Below the pieces are notes generated by a model. That model was given only the letters and a program-made list of their open reading frames with translations. It had not been told where the DNA came from and ran no database searches. A stretch of DNA of 64,000 nt from Sphagnum compactum (taxonomy: Eukaryota; Bryophyta; Sphagnopsida; Sphagnales). Of the stretch, positions 36,611-48,960 are shown piece after piece. The translations under genes and the position numbers were made by a program. The stretch is taken from assembly GCA_965153455.1 (NCBI GenBank), contig OZ234499.1, positions 11,218,271 to 11,282,270 on the forward strand. Direction: 5' to 3'. Numbering within the stretch: position 1 is the stretch's first letter; every line of letters begins with the position of its first letter.

Positions 36611-39600
36611 ATGGCGTCTGCAAACAATGAAACATATGTCAAGCTGGAGGTCCACAATGATGAATATAGTTCGAAGAACCCTCAAACCTTGTTCGTCAAG
36701 GGAACATGGTATGCGACACATTTCTCGTTGTCGGTGCTTGATGGGTGCAATACATGGATTCTCCATGGTATTTCCTTCACCATTCAGGACTTTTTTTGTG
36801 TGATTACTTGCTCTCTCCTTGGAGTCCTCTCTTTTTGAATCCTTTTCTCTATGAGGGACAAAGCTGATGATGACCATTTGGTGGCGGCTGGTGTTTTTGT
36901 GGGTAGCTTCAGAAGAGCTTGTTGCAATTGCTGCAGGAGAGTGGGGGATGGAAGTAAAAGAATACCTGGAGCAACTGCAAATGCAGTTCAGGGTGCAGAA
37001 TCCTGATAGCAGATTTTCCTTCACTCCTGTTTCTGACCAAATCACTTTGGCAAGTGCTTCATATAGAAGTTCTGCAATTCCAGTTACTCTTTGTGTACAA
37101 TATTTGAGCATGATGCACATGATAGTCTGTTTCTTACAATCTCATGTTCTGTCATCAGCTGTATAAAATTTAACAACAAATTAGTGAAATATGTTTTGTC
37201 TAAGTATGTAAATTGGCTTTGCAGCTTGAGTGCCGTCTAATTGAAGAGAGGTCCCACATGCAACGTGCAGTAACATTGGAGTTGGAAAAGAAGCAAGGAT
37301 GTAGCAAAGTTGCTTATGACATTATGGGTAACTTGCTGGAGCATAACACCAAACAATATGTAAGTCTTGAAGGCAAAATATTTTGTTAGGTGTGCCTCAA
37401 GAGGGCTTGAAGCATTCTTCAAGGAAAACACAATTTGATGATGGGCAAAAAAAACTTTGAGGGTTTATAGTTCAAAGCTTGAGACTTTTGCACTCATGGA
37501 ACAAACTTTTTGCCTTATGAAGAGGACATATGTTTGTTGCACTTGCAGGATGAATTGGTAAGTAAGACTCATGACATTCTTCGAATGAATACTGAGTTGA
37601 ACGACCTGAGGTTTAAGCGCCCCAAGGCTGATTTGAATGGCCTTAGGTCAGAGCACATGCAGGGAGCTGAACTCAAATCTGGAGCTTCCTTGCCATTTTT
37701 TCCTGATCAGGACAGTGTCTCTAGAAGATTGAAAACAGTCACTAAACCTCAGCAAATGCTAAACCATGTACAGACAAATGATCTCCATGAGGCAAATCTG
37801 AATCATCAACGTGCAGAATTAAGCCAACCAGCAGGCCCAAGATGCACATTCCAAAAGACAGTGAGAGAAGGTCTTGGGGAGAAGAGTGATTATAAACCAT
37901 GTGAAGTCAAAGACAATGCAGCAGCAGCAGCAGCAGAAGTAACAGGAGTCTCAGGAAAAAAATATGTTTCATTTGAGATCAGGGAAGAATCACCTTCACA
38001 AAAATCAGAATCGTCATTAGTCCTTGAAAGATGGCCATCATCATCTCATGGACCTGGCATGGTCCAACAACTTCCTGCAACAACATCAACACAAAACATA
38101 AAGATTGGATCTGATGAACATGAGTCTGAGACTGCTGCATTTCAGGCAACAGTGTTGATAAGGAATGAAAATGTTGGACCTGATGAACATAGGGTAAACC
38201 AATTTGTAGGATCAAGAAGGAGCTCAAACATTCTACCTACTGAACCTCAGCCATGGAGTGGAGCTCAGGTGTCAGTGTCAAGAAGGAATTCAAACATTGG
38301 GCCTGAAGAACCTAAACCTAATAGTAGGCCTGAGATGACTCCTGAAATTCAAGTAACAGGGTCAAGAAGGACTGTCCAGAATGGATTTCATGAACCAGAA
38401 ATTGAAGCATCAGGGTCAAGGATTTCATATGCCAGAAGCCATAACAAATCTCATATGGTTGAGATTCCTGAAATTCAAGCTATGATAGCGTCAAGAAGGA
38501 ACTCAAGGAATGGATCTGATGAAAACAAAACTGAAGCATTGGGATCAAAGAGGAGTCCACATAGACTTGATGAATCCAGAAGGCCTGAGAGTCCTCAAAC
38601 TCAAGTGAGAGTGTCCAGAAGGAACTCAAGGAATGAATATGATGAAGTAGCTGAAACTTCAGTATTGGGATCAAAGGGAAGTTCAAATGCCAGACATAGG
38701 CCTGAAAGTCCTGAAACTCAATCAATAAGATCTAGAAGGAACTCAACAAATGTTTCCCATGAACCAGAATCTCACGCTAATGTCAGATTGAATCAATCAA
38801 ATAGGCCTGAGAGTCCTGAAACTCAAGCAATAGATTTGAGAAGGAACCTGAGAAATGAATTTGGTGAACTAGAAACTCAGGTATCAAGGTCAAGGACAAG
38901 CCCTCATGAAAGAGTTGATGGATCCAGTAGGCCAAAGGCTCCTGAAATTCAAGCATCAAGAAGAAGGACTGCTGGATTTGAGGAACTTGAAGCTCAAGCA
39001 TCAAAGTCCAGGAGGAGTCCACATGCTAGACTTGATGAATACACAAGGTCTGAGAATGTCAAAATCCAAGCGCCAAGAAGTGATACACATAATGGATACG
39101 ATGAATTTGGAGCTCAAGTATCAGGGTCAAAGAGGAGTTCATATGTGAGGTTTGATGAATCTAGCAGGCTTGAGAGTCCTGAATTTCCAATGTCAAGAAG
39201 GAGCACAAGGAATGGAATTGATGATCTTGGAGCACAAGCATCAAGATCAAGGAGGGGTTCTCATGTCAGATTGGAGGAATCCAGCAAACCTGTGGTTCCT
39301 GAAGCTCATGTCACATGGTCAAGAAGGAACTCAAGGAATGCAACATATGATGAACCAGAAACTCAAGCATCAGGTTGGTCAAGGAGGAGTTCATATGCAG
39401 GACTTAATGGATCCAGTAGGCATCAGAGCCCTGAAATTCAAGGATCAAGAAGGAACTCAAGGAATGGATCTGATGAACTTGAAGCTGAAGCATCAAAGTC
39501 AAGGAGGAATTTGTATGACAAACTTGATGATGGATCCAGTAGGCACCAGAGTCCCAAAATTCAAGCATTGAGAAGGAATTCAAGGAATGAATTTGAAGAA

Positions 39601-41364
39601 TCTGGAGCTCAAGGATTAGGGTCACGTAAGAGTTCTTATGGCAGATTGGAAGAACCTAGTAAACATCACAGTCCTGAAATTCAAGCATCAAGAAAGAATT
39701 CAAGGAATGGTTTTGATGAAGTTCAAGCTCATGGATTAGAATCAAGGAGGAGTTCTTATGCCAGACTTGATGAATCCAATAGGGCTAAGTCTCCTGAGAT
39801 TCAAACATCTAGACAGAACTCACGGAATACGTTTGATGAAGTTGAAGCTCGAGGATTACGTTCAAGGAGTAGTTCACATTCTCCAGTGGATGAATTCAAT
39901 AGGTTTGAAGTTCCCGAAGAAAAAGCAACAAGATCCAGAAGGAACTCAAGGAATGGACATGATGGACTAGAAGCACAAGTGTTTTCAAGGAGTTCATATA
40001 CCACATTGGATGCATCAGGTAGGCATGTGAGTCCAGAAATTATTCAAGCATCAAGAAGCAATGTGAGGAATGAATTTGATGAACCTGAAAGTCATGGATT
40101 AGGGTCAAGGAGGAATTCATATCCCAGACTTGATGAGGAATCGAGTAGGCTACAACATCCAGAAATTCAAGCATCAAGAAGGAACTCGAAACATCAATTT
40201 GATGAACAGGAAACTCAAACATCGAGGTCAAGGAGGAGCTCCAATGCCAAAACTCATGAATCCAGTAGGGCTGAGAGTCCTGAAATTCAAGCATCAAGAA
40301 GAAACTCAAGGAATAGATTTGATGAAACTCAAGCATCAGGAGGGTCAAGAAGAGATCCATATACTGGATTTGATGAATTGAATAGGCCTCCTGAAATTCA
40401 AATGACAGGTTCCAAAAGTCCAAGAAGGCATTCAAAAATCAGACATGATGAAGATGAAAGTCAAGCATCAGTATTGCGGAAGAATTCCTATACCAGATCT
40501 GATGAATGTAGGCCTGAGACAAGTGAAATTCAACTATCAGGGTCGAGAAGGAACTCGAGAAGTGGATTTCATGACCTTGAAAATCATGGCACAGCAACAG
40601 GGTTGAAAAAGAACTTGAAAAGCAGTCATAATGGACATAGGCTGGCAGCAAAGTCCCAGAAATTTTCCTCGAGGATTGCAAGAAATTTTTCAGAGGCTCA
40701 ACAAGCCACAGTGAATGAAAATCAGAGAAGCTCATCATCAGATGCAGCACAAGAACATTGCATCATGGTGTGCAGGCACTCCCACAAGGATCATGGACTC
40801 TGCAAGTCCATCCCAATAGAGACACATAATGAAGCATTCAAACCATTCTACCTGCAACCAACTCACAAGTGTAATCAAGTCCGAATGAATCTAACAGAGA
40901 CATCTCAATGCAATTGCATCTGTTTACCATCCAACAATGGAAAACAACACCAAAGATCAAATAAATCTCAAGCTCAAGCTCCAATTGCTGATTGTGAAAG
41001 GCAGCTATCTAACAGAAGAGGATCAAAACAAACAGTAGAGAGGGAAAGTAGTGTGGACTGCAGCCAATGTTTTAATGCAGAAATTCGAGTTGAGTTGATC
41101 CCCATAGAACCAAGCACAAATGTCACAAGTGGAGATGATCACGAAGCAAGACGACAACAACAACCACCCATGATGATCATCGATTCCTCCTTGAGACCTT
41201 CAGGATCAGGTAACAAGAGTTGTTGTAAGGCTCCACGTGTGCTAGTGTGGCCATGCTGCTCTGAATTCCACCATGATGGTAGTGAAGACACACATGCCAC
41301 TCTGTCAATCGGGTTGGAGTTTGAAGGCTGCACTGAGCATGCAGAATCCAAGAAATTGGAGTGA
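36611..41364 (+). CDS. XRCC4: XRCC4-like end-joining protein with giant Arg/Ser repeat tail
   Basis: XRCC4 is the DNA ligase IV partner in non-homologous end joining. The inferred exons are 36611-36767, 36907-37082, 37225-37359 and 37549-41364 (4,284 bp, 1,427 aa). Exon 1 carries VKLEV...LFVKGTWYATHFSLSVLDG and W; exon 2 continues HASEELVAIAAGEW...VKEYLEQL; exon 3 begins LECRL. These align with the plant XRCC4 head, including FVKGTWF, LTDG, HASEEEV, SEYI and LEWRW. The exon 2 end (CCA|GTTACT) is the weakest junction; 37094 is the alternative. It was chosen because the SF-to-LE spacing then matches Arabidopsis exactly. Residues 157-180 resemble the ligase-IV-binding helix, but the coiled coil looks about 30 residues short. 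The rest of exon 4 (about 1,250 aa) is a repeat array (about 357-1180) and a Cys/His-rich end. An in-frame stop lies just upstream of the ATG. Confidence 0.72.
38150..40620 (+). repeat. Coding array of about 20 units of 110-120 bp
   Basis: Each unit encodes about 38 residues on the pattern SPEIQASRRNSRNGFDELE followed by AQASGSRRSSYARLDESSR. Both halves contain S-R-R-x-S then D-E, so the unit itself looks like a doubled ancestor of about 19 residues. Units are diverged (ends and middles differ) yet the frame is open across all of them, which argues that the protein is maintained. Edge units are the most degenerate. Confidence 0.9.
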
Positions 41365-44300
41365 TAATGAATCAATATGTACAGGGTATGATTTGAAGTA
41401 GAAAATAAAACCAGAATTTTTCTATGCAATTATGCGTTGAAGAGCTGGAGCCATGTTGTCAAATTTTAGATTATGATAACCTGGCGAGGGAAAGTGTGTG
41501 AGCATAACACTCACAATGTAACTTTTAGTGGTGAGCATTAGAGATGGAGTAGGGAGCAAATGAAAATTCCCTTCATATTTGTAGGGATTTTGGAAGAGTT
41601 GTTGAGTTGTATCAAGTATGAATCCTTGATCCACCCACAATGTGAACAAACAAAACCAGTTTTGACATTGATCCACAACTCCCATGTACCTAGTTGGGTG
41701 TGTTTGGTTCATGTTTCAGGTCTGAATATCTACCATGTTCAAATTCAGATCTGAAAAGATTAGTCTACTGTGTTCAAATTTAGATTTGACAAGGATTGAG
41801 GTTGCATGCTGATTGTGGTTCACAGTGCACTTGATTATTATTAGACACATCTTGCACACACAAAGACACATGACTGAGAGAGGTATTACTCAAAATGTCA
41901 ATACTATTACAGTACCACTGTCAGATCGTCCAAAATCTAGGAACCATGATTTTGAATTTCATGGCAACCTGAGGCTTTCTAAAGGACAATTATAGAGCAT
42001 TTTAACAAAAATGTAGAAGCTTTGATGTTCAGGAACTTTTGTGAAGATAGCCAAAGTTCTCTCTGCTTGAGAAAGAAAGAAACAACCAACCAATCAACTC
42101 TGAGAAACACCCTTCTTTTCACATAGAATGCTGTTCAGTGAGACTTAAAAGTTCCTGAGTAGTTGTGCAAATTTACAGCCTGTTGATACCAACCCTCCAG
42201 ACTTCAACATGTGTTTCCCATGGATATTTTTTATGGTCCAACTACCCACATCCAAATATAGACACATGTTTTCTGATAAGGAGAAAGAGCCAAGGAAAAA
42301 GGGCTGCTAAACCCTCAAGTCAACCAGTATGATAGCTGCATGGAGAAAGACAGCTATCATGGAGAATAATATTGTGAATGCACCACGCCAAGCCACTAAA
42401 TAAGATTTTGCAATCTACTAAATAAATTGAGAACAGAAATGAAGCATACTGAAACATGGGCCCCAATGTCTTGCTTGTCCTTCTCGACAATTTCCTTCAT
42501 GGCAGTCCTTATTTCCTCCAAGTCTCTTTTCTATGCCCATCTTCATTGTTGTTGTGGAACTAGGGCATGAGCCACATGCACCTACATAACACACCACAAC
42601 ACCTTTGATATCAGCATTTCAATTCAAATGTCAGCCATCCTACTGAAACTCAACTCCAAACTTTCACAAAAAGTACCTCGCAACAGTAACATGCTATCTA
42701 TCTTCACATATGGCCATAGAAACACAATTCTACCACATATGCTCAGATGCCAACAAAACCCTCCAGATGCAAATTATTCTTACAAAATGGAAATTGTCTT
42801 AGGATGAGCAGATCCATGCCTCTGATGTCCTTGACAATTTAGCCTGGAGTACAAATGATTTGGAGCCTCTTACAGAAGTTATTTTGGAAGTTATTCTTTC
42901 AAGAACGACATGATGTCATAGGGTGATGAGACACTTTCCAAGGTTCCTCCATGGCCAATGAAAGCGTTTCAGTGTGAAGTGCCCATGTTAGATTCTCCTA
43001 TGTACTCAAAATATCTTGAATAATTCAGCTGCAATCAGCAATGGGTTGAACATAGCTGGAAGGAATTCTCTAGTATCATTGAATCCTCTACCACAATGAA
43101 CAGAAGCAGTGAATGAAAAAAAATTACTTGAAAGGCACAAATGACACCATCTGCACCCCTTAGAACCTCAACAGGCACATATCATTAAATACCATGTCCA
43201 CATTCTTCACAGTGAGAATTGGCTTGGTATTTTTTGCAGGCTCTGTAGCAACCATCGCACGATTTGTTGGTGATCAATTAGCAACACCAGACATGATTTT
43301 TTTTTTTGTTGGCACTTCTGTGTCATAGGTCTCCCTTTTTTGCCTATTAATTATAACACTGCTCCAGTCATGCCCCTCAGTTGCCTGTCAGGTTTAGGGT
43401 TTAGGATCTTTGGTTAAAATTAAGGCTAAAGGTTGTTGCGGATGCAATTGTTGTTTGAACTTTGTTCTTGATGCTGGTTCACAATATTGACCAAAGGGCA
43501 GGACAAAAATGAGGATATCAGAGAAATATTCTGCACAGGAAGATTTTCAGAATCTGTAGATAGAAAAATCCCAGCAACCCAAGAGCTTACCTGAAGAAAT
43601 TTGAGTCTGCAGTTGCAGGCATCATCATCATCCTCCTCACCTGTATCAACAGATTTTCTACCATGGCCTTCTGCATCTCCAGCTTCTTTTCTTGGTACTC
43701 TTTCCTTTGGCTCTCTGACATAACCTCAATGGAGTTCCAACCCCCTTCCTAGAGGTCCTTCTCAGAAGAATTTCCTGGAGGAGCTAACACTGCAACATCC
43801 ATCTATCTTTGTTTCTCCTCTAGCTTGCCTCAAGTGAGCAACAAAGCCTCATTGAACACTTTACCTTCAAATAGCAAGGTCTCTCCACATCAACCCTCTC
43901 TTCCCAACACCCACCCCCAACACTCACAATATTTGCAGAGATGGTTGATGAATGCTGCAGCTGATAAAACCTGCTCAGCTCCACCTCTGGCAGGTATTTA
44001 TTTGAGTGAAGCCCACTGCCTGGGCTTTACCCAACCAACTTGTGGACATTTTGCCATGTGGAAAACTACCATGTGTCATTTAAAGATCATCAAGCTATTT
44101 CTAAATTCAAACTCTGAGAAAACATGTTGAAATATCTTGGAATTTTTCATTTAGCTTTTATCTGGCAAGCTTCCGAAAGTTTTTGCTAATTCCTTGAATT
44201 GATAGAACGTGTAGTACTTACTCCTCTGTACTACTAATGGAACTAAGAAAAGGATTCAAGTGTGACACTTGCCAGATACTCAAAGGATGACAAAACAGTT

Positions 44301-45820
44301 GCGCCAGGAACCTGCCCCAGTTGGATTACACTAAACAAGAAATTTGAAATAGCTCAGTGATTTCATGTGCACATTGCATGAACATGATCCGGAGAAACCA
44401 TAAGAATCATCAGGAAGCACCTAGTTCATTAGCAAAGGATTGTTATGTATCTAGTACTCTTTCTGTAGTGCATAAGTCCAGACTCTTGTTTCAGTGTGGA
44501 TGATATAAGAAACAGTTACATCATATCTATGAGACTGCAAGTTAAACTATGCATTTTGAACATGACAATTCTGTCAGTTGCAGTAAACTCAAAACCAACA
44601 CCACAAGAATGAGTGCAGTCAGCACCTTACAAGCATCATGAACCATCTGCCCATTAAGACATAGGAGTTAGATCACTAAAGTTAGCCCTGAAGATATTCA
44701 ACAAGACTGGAAACCATTTCAGTACAATCTATACACTGTCCTATTCAACAATGCTCTTCCCCATCTGCAACTTCATACAAGGAGTAATGTATAATTAAGT
44801 TCAAAAAGCATACTAACCATGGCTATGCAGTCCTGAGGGCAACACATTACAGAACAATCAGCTACAGCCCCTGTTGCTTGTGTTGCTAACCTCCTTGCTA
44901 TACCACTGGTTTCCAGTTTGTGATCTAGTAGTACCTGCAATGCTGGCAGACAACTGTTCAAACTCCTTGGTTTCTGAAACAGCAAGGCTTCTAGCACAGA
45001 AGCAATATATACAAACAAATGAGTTTGTGGGCTAAAATATACTCTTTTACAAAAGCTAGAACACGACTGCCACTATCATCATCAGGCATACCAAGGAGAA
45101 ACTGCAGGGAGAAAAAAATCTATCTTCACAACTGTTGAGAATTCTCGCACTAACAATTTGAGTCAGCCTAAATAGAAATTATGAGCTGACCTGGTAATGA
45201 AGTTAGAGGGTTATGGGTTTATGTCATGTACCCTAACAGCAACTGCAGGAAGTAGAGAAGACACTGAATCAAAAGGACAGTATACTTCTGAAACCACTGT
45301 GTACAACAATGCCAGTATCTTTCATGTTCAATGGCATTTGAACAGCACCATGTATATTGATGAGGAACTTGCACGAAAGGACATTGTATCCTTTTCTTAC
45401 ATTTTCACTACTGAGATGGTAGCCTGAGTGCTCCTTAGAGGCACTTGTTATGTGCATGTGCTCAAAGATAATAAGCAACATGTAATTTTCAATATGCACA
45501 ATCTTCCAGCATATTCAGGTCAACATGTACAGACTACGTGCAAATTGACCAGGTATTTTACAGCCACTCTTACACAACACATGAAGTTGCCAACTAATCC
45601 CAGAATTGAGGACTCCAACTGAAAGTGGTCAAACTCCTTGCCTGCCCAATCACATATAAGTCCTGCAGAGAGGCCAAAAAGGGAATGGGAAGATGAGGAA
45701 TGGAAGAAAACAGAAACAGTTGTTCTTCAAGGAATAACTTGGTTGTGAGCAATTCATATGTCACTGACAAAGTAGAACTTCCCATTCTGTGCATGATTCC
45801 AGTTTCAAGAGGAGCATATC
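41365..45820. other. Intergenic between two convergent genes
   Basis: Holds the 3' flanks of the XRCC4-like gene (+) and the YjbQ-family gene (-). Two minus-strand stretches (43720-43592 and 42530-42440) read as charged helical sequence but have stops around them; they are listed separately. Nothing else is recognised. Confidence 0.4.
42440..43725 (-). pseudogene. Possible degenerate coiled-coil gene pieces
   Basis: Minus-strand sequence near 43725-43640 reads SESQRKEYQEKKLEMQKAMV and ends near a GTAAGC donor at about 43591. About 1.1 kb downstream, 42530-42440 reads RDLEEIRTAMKEIVEKDKQD. Both have amphipathic charged composition. The phases can be joined, but there are in-frame stops upstream and no family match. 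It could equally be chance. Confidence 0.2.
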
Positions 45821-48586
45821 TTACTTCCCATCTGTGCGCCTTTCTCCTTGTATAGTGATACAAATATGTCTTGAGCCCCCATAATTCCTGTGCTCATTCA
45901 ACCATATACCCTGCAACCAATGGACTTATGAGGATAAAATGTGGAACATCAACAGAAAATTTGCTAGCTTGTTATCCAGAGCTGATTCCACTTCTCGTTT
46001 CAAAGCAGTCACCATTATTCCTGACTGTCAAGAATGAATATCTTTCATGAGAATAGAGAAATCTCCGTTCTCACGATGAAGAAGAAACAGCAAGGCTAAC
46101 ACTTCCTCAGGAAGCCACAGAAAGAACCAAACAAGGGAAGACAAGAAACAAAACAAAAAACAAAAAACACACTGTCAAGAATGAAACCAAGTCCTTCCAC
46201 CTGTTTACTGTGTGCAAGTGTTCCCAAGTCATTCAAATCACTGAACACATACCAAACAATTAAGAGTACCTGCCAGGTGCCGAGGTTTAAGCGGCCAGCA
46301 CTAATTGGAATGGTCAGTGAGCACCCCATCATTGATGACTTCACATGTGCTGCATCAACAAAACATCACCACCAGAGAGAAAATGACATCAGGGGAACTT
46401 GAGAGGTCAGGCCAATTGACTATAGCAAACAGCTTGGTACAAGATATTTCGGAGAGACCAAAGAAGAGAATGCAGATATCCACCTTTGCAACATGCCAAG
46501 ACCTGGTATTCAAATTGACCCTATCAAAGATTCTGTATTCAACTTCTGCAAGCAACCAGGAAAGAAGGGCAAGTTGGATGTTTGGAGGGAGTTAGGTGTA
46601 TGCAAGTTACCAGGCATATCATCAAAACCCTCATCAAGATGCCGATATTGGTGTCCCTGCAAAGAACATCATCTCAGCCTTATATTCAGATGAGGCTTAG
46701 CTCAGCTTTAGAATGCCAATAAGACACAATTAACAAACTTTAAACTTTGGTTCAAATGGAGGCAGGTCAGACCTCAGGAACAATTCGATTCAATGTGTCC
46801 TCCATATCCAAGGGAACATCAGGGCTTGCATTTTCATTGATTGTTAAACTGGCAGATGTGTGCATGACTGTGTTAATCCATTGCCCACTAGAATGTCAGC
46901 AAAACCTGAATGGGAAACATATCCTTTGGCAGCTCAATGTTTTCTACTGAAAACAGAGCAATTGCAGTTAACATGTGTATCTCTGGTGATTACATTGGGT
47001 GAAATGACTATGAAAAGTCTGAAAGAGTTGTTGTGTGTGTTCTGGAAATTGGAAAATCCTTTGTCTATCTGACTGCTTTCACTCACCAAATAAGTGGGCA
47101 ATGCCCACTCGGAATTGTGCAAGTTCAGGGACTGCCCGGTATATGTCTCGCGTGATAATGTGGCAACCCCTGCATACATCCCAACAGCAAGACACAGTCC
47201 ACATCCATCAGAAAACTCTAAGCCCCTGCTCAATCAAGAATGAGAAGAAGGCAAATGTAAAGTTGATACCAACCATTGATGAAACTCTCAACTGCTACAT
47301 GTATCACCTCTCTGTGTGGTCTTATCAACAACAGCCATTATGTTTTCAAAAATAGCCAGAAAATATATTTTGATGGCATAGATCTCACAGTCAAAACAGT
47401 TTCAGGAGAGAAGAAGGCATTGTGGTGTATACACAGCTAAGAATCCATTTTTTATGCTGAGACTTCCTTGTTTAATCGGCTACCCAAACATGCAAATGAG
47501 ATTTTCTGGACTGCAAGGTTTAAAATGCCAAATAGACAAATCAGATATAACAATACCTCTTGTATACAGGAAGCTCAATGGTCCTTTGCACCCACTCTGT
47601 TCCAGATGAGGTTGATACTGCACAGACAAACATAAGGAACCTTGGGGGTAAGCACACACTTTGCTAATGCACCATGATGATATTGTTTCCACTAAGCAAC
47701 AACACTCTCATACCCATAACTCTTGATGAATTAAACATCCAAAAGTGAATGATGGTGGCTCTTGTGCATCCAGTTGCTCACTCCTAGCTCAAAGACAGTG
47801 AGCATGGAGGTTTTCCATGAGAACCTTTCTTACAGCCTTATAAGCATGCCCTAATATCACTTACTTCACTTTCCTTGCATGACAGACTTGAGCAAAGAAG
47901 ACTACTTACCAGTGCCAGTTCCAACCTCACACCTTACATGCACTGTTTGTTGGGTTGATTTCTTTAAGGGCAGCCTAGAACCCTGTACATAAAGCAAAAG
48001 GCCAGAGTGAATTCTTCTATAGATTGCAAGGCTTTGGATGTAGGGTTTAAATTGAAGGTTTAAGCCCCACAAGTTGTTCGTTCTGCCCAATTTCTAGCCT
48101 GAAATCAATAACTCCTGCCACAAAAGAATGACAACTTCAATCACAATTGAAGTCACTCTATACTTGGATTGGTCTTGCTACATTCTTTTGTGTTTTCCAT
48201 GCTCCATGCAGATAACCTTTTTTTCCAGAGACCCGTGTGGATTGATCTATCTCCTGCTCCGGATGGTTCAAAGAATCAAATAACCCAATCCCTCAAGCTT
48301 GCACGAGAGAGTCTTCAAAACACAACAAGAGCTAAGGTTTTCATGTCTCAGACATGTAGGGTGGGGTTTCTAAGATCCATACCTGTTCAAATCCTTCCAC
48401 TGTTGAAAGCCTTAATTTATTCGAGGTCGTCAGAAAGCAAGAAGAAATATTGTAGTGCTGCTGCTGCTGTGACGATGGAGTGAAGGCAGAAGTAGACTGT
48501 GAAGAAGAGGAAGAAGGCAGTGTTCGACCTCCTACGCCAATGGAAGGTGACAGAAGAAGACCTATGGATGGTGCCGAGCACGCCAT
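45821..48586 (-). CDS. YjbQ/UPF0047 family protein, probably plastid-targeted
   Basis: Member of the YjbQ (UPF0047, COG0432) family; E. coli YjbQ has been linked to a secondary thiamine-phosphate synthase activity, and the plant role is unclear. Eight exons on the minus strand with consistent phase: 48586-48383, 47982-47910, 47617-47557, 47169-47087, 46867-46773, 46656-46611, 46349-46270, 45910-45821; 732 bp, 243 aa. The first 90 or so residues are rich in Ser/Thr/Gln with almost no acids, like a plastid transit peptide. The domain then reads [96 protein letters not shown] and IWLNEHR, covering the full family including the conserved His of HTSAS. Most donors are near consensus; GAG|GTCTGA after exon 5 is weak. 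Intact, so probably functional. Confidence 0.93.
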
Positions 48587-48960
48587 GGCGAATGAATGCC
48601 TTCGTATTGTTCTCTCTCACTCCAGATCTCGAACGTGGTTGGACAGAAGACAGACAAGCGCGCACACGAAAAATCACAACTGTCTCGAATCTCCTGCAGA
48701 AAGCTACGCGAGTCTTTTGTGCAAAACACAGCGTTTTCGAAGCCCTTCCCAGAGTGAAATCGCGAAGTCGATTTACAAAGAAAGCGAGTAGGACCGCAAT
48801 GTTGTATGAAAGATGTATCCGGAACGAATCTATAATCCCTAAAAGAAGCTGTGCACAAGCCGAAAGGTCAATGTTGTACAAGTGTTCGACGAACTTGTGA
48901 AAATTCAACAAATCGCAGGAAAAACTCTGCCTCGATGACAACAGAGAACAGGGAGAAAAC
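48587..48960 (-). promoter_or_regulatory. 5' leader and proximal promoter of the YjbQ-family gene
   Basis: GC-richer than the intergenic DNA. Long open frames on both strands (48417-48962 and 48480-48900) overlap the first exon and are probably shadows of the composition. Confidence 0.3.

Noticed and set aside
38150-40620. CRISPR array
   Set aside because: The units are diverged, coding, lack spacers and lie in a plant gene exon.
43100-43300. DUF674-like Cys-containing fragment on the minus strand
   Set aside because: DGCYRACKKYQ...HCEECG looked suggestive, but flanking motifs of that family were absent.
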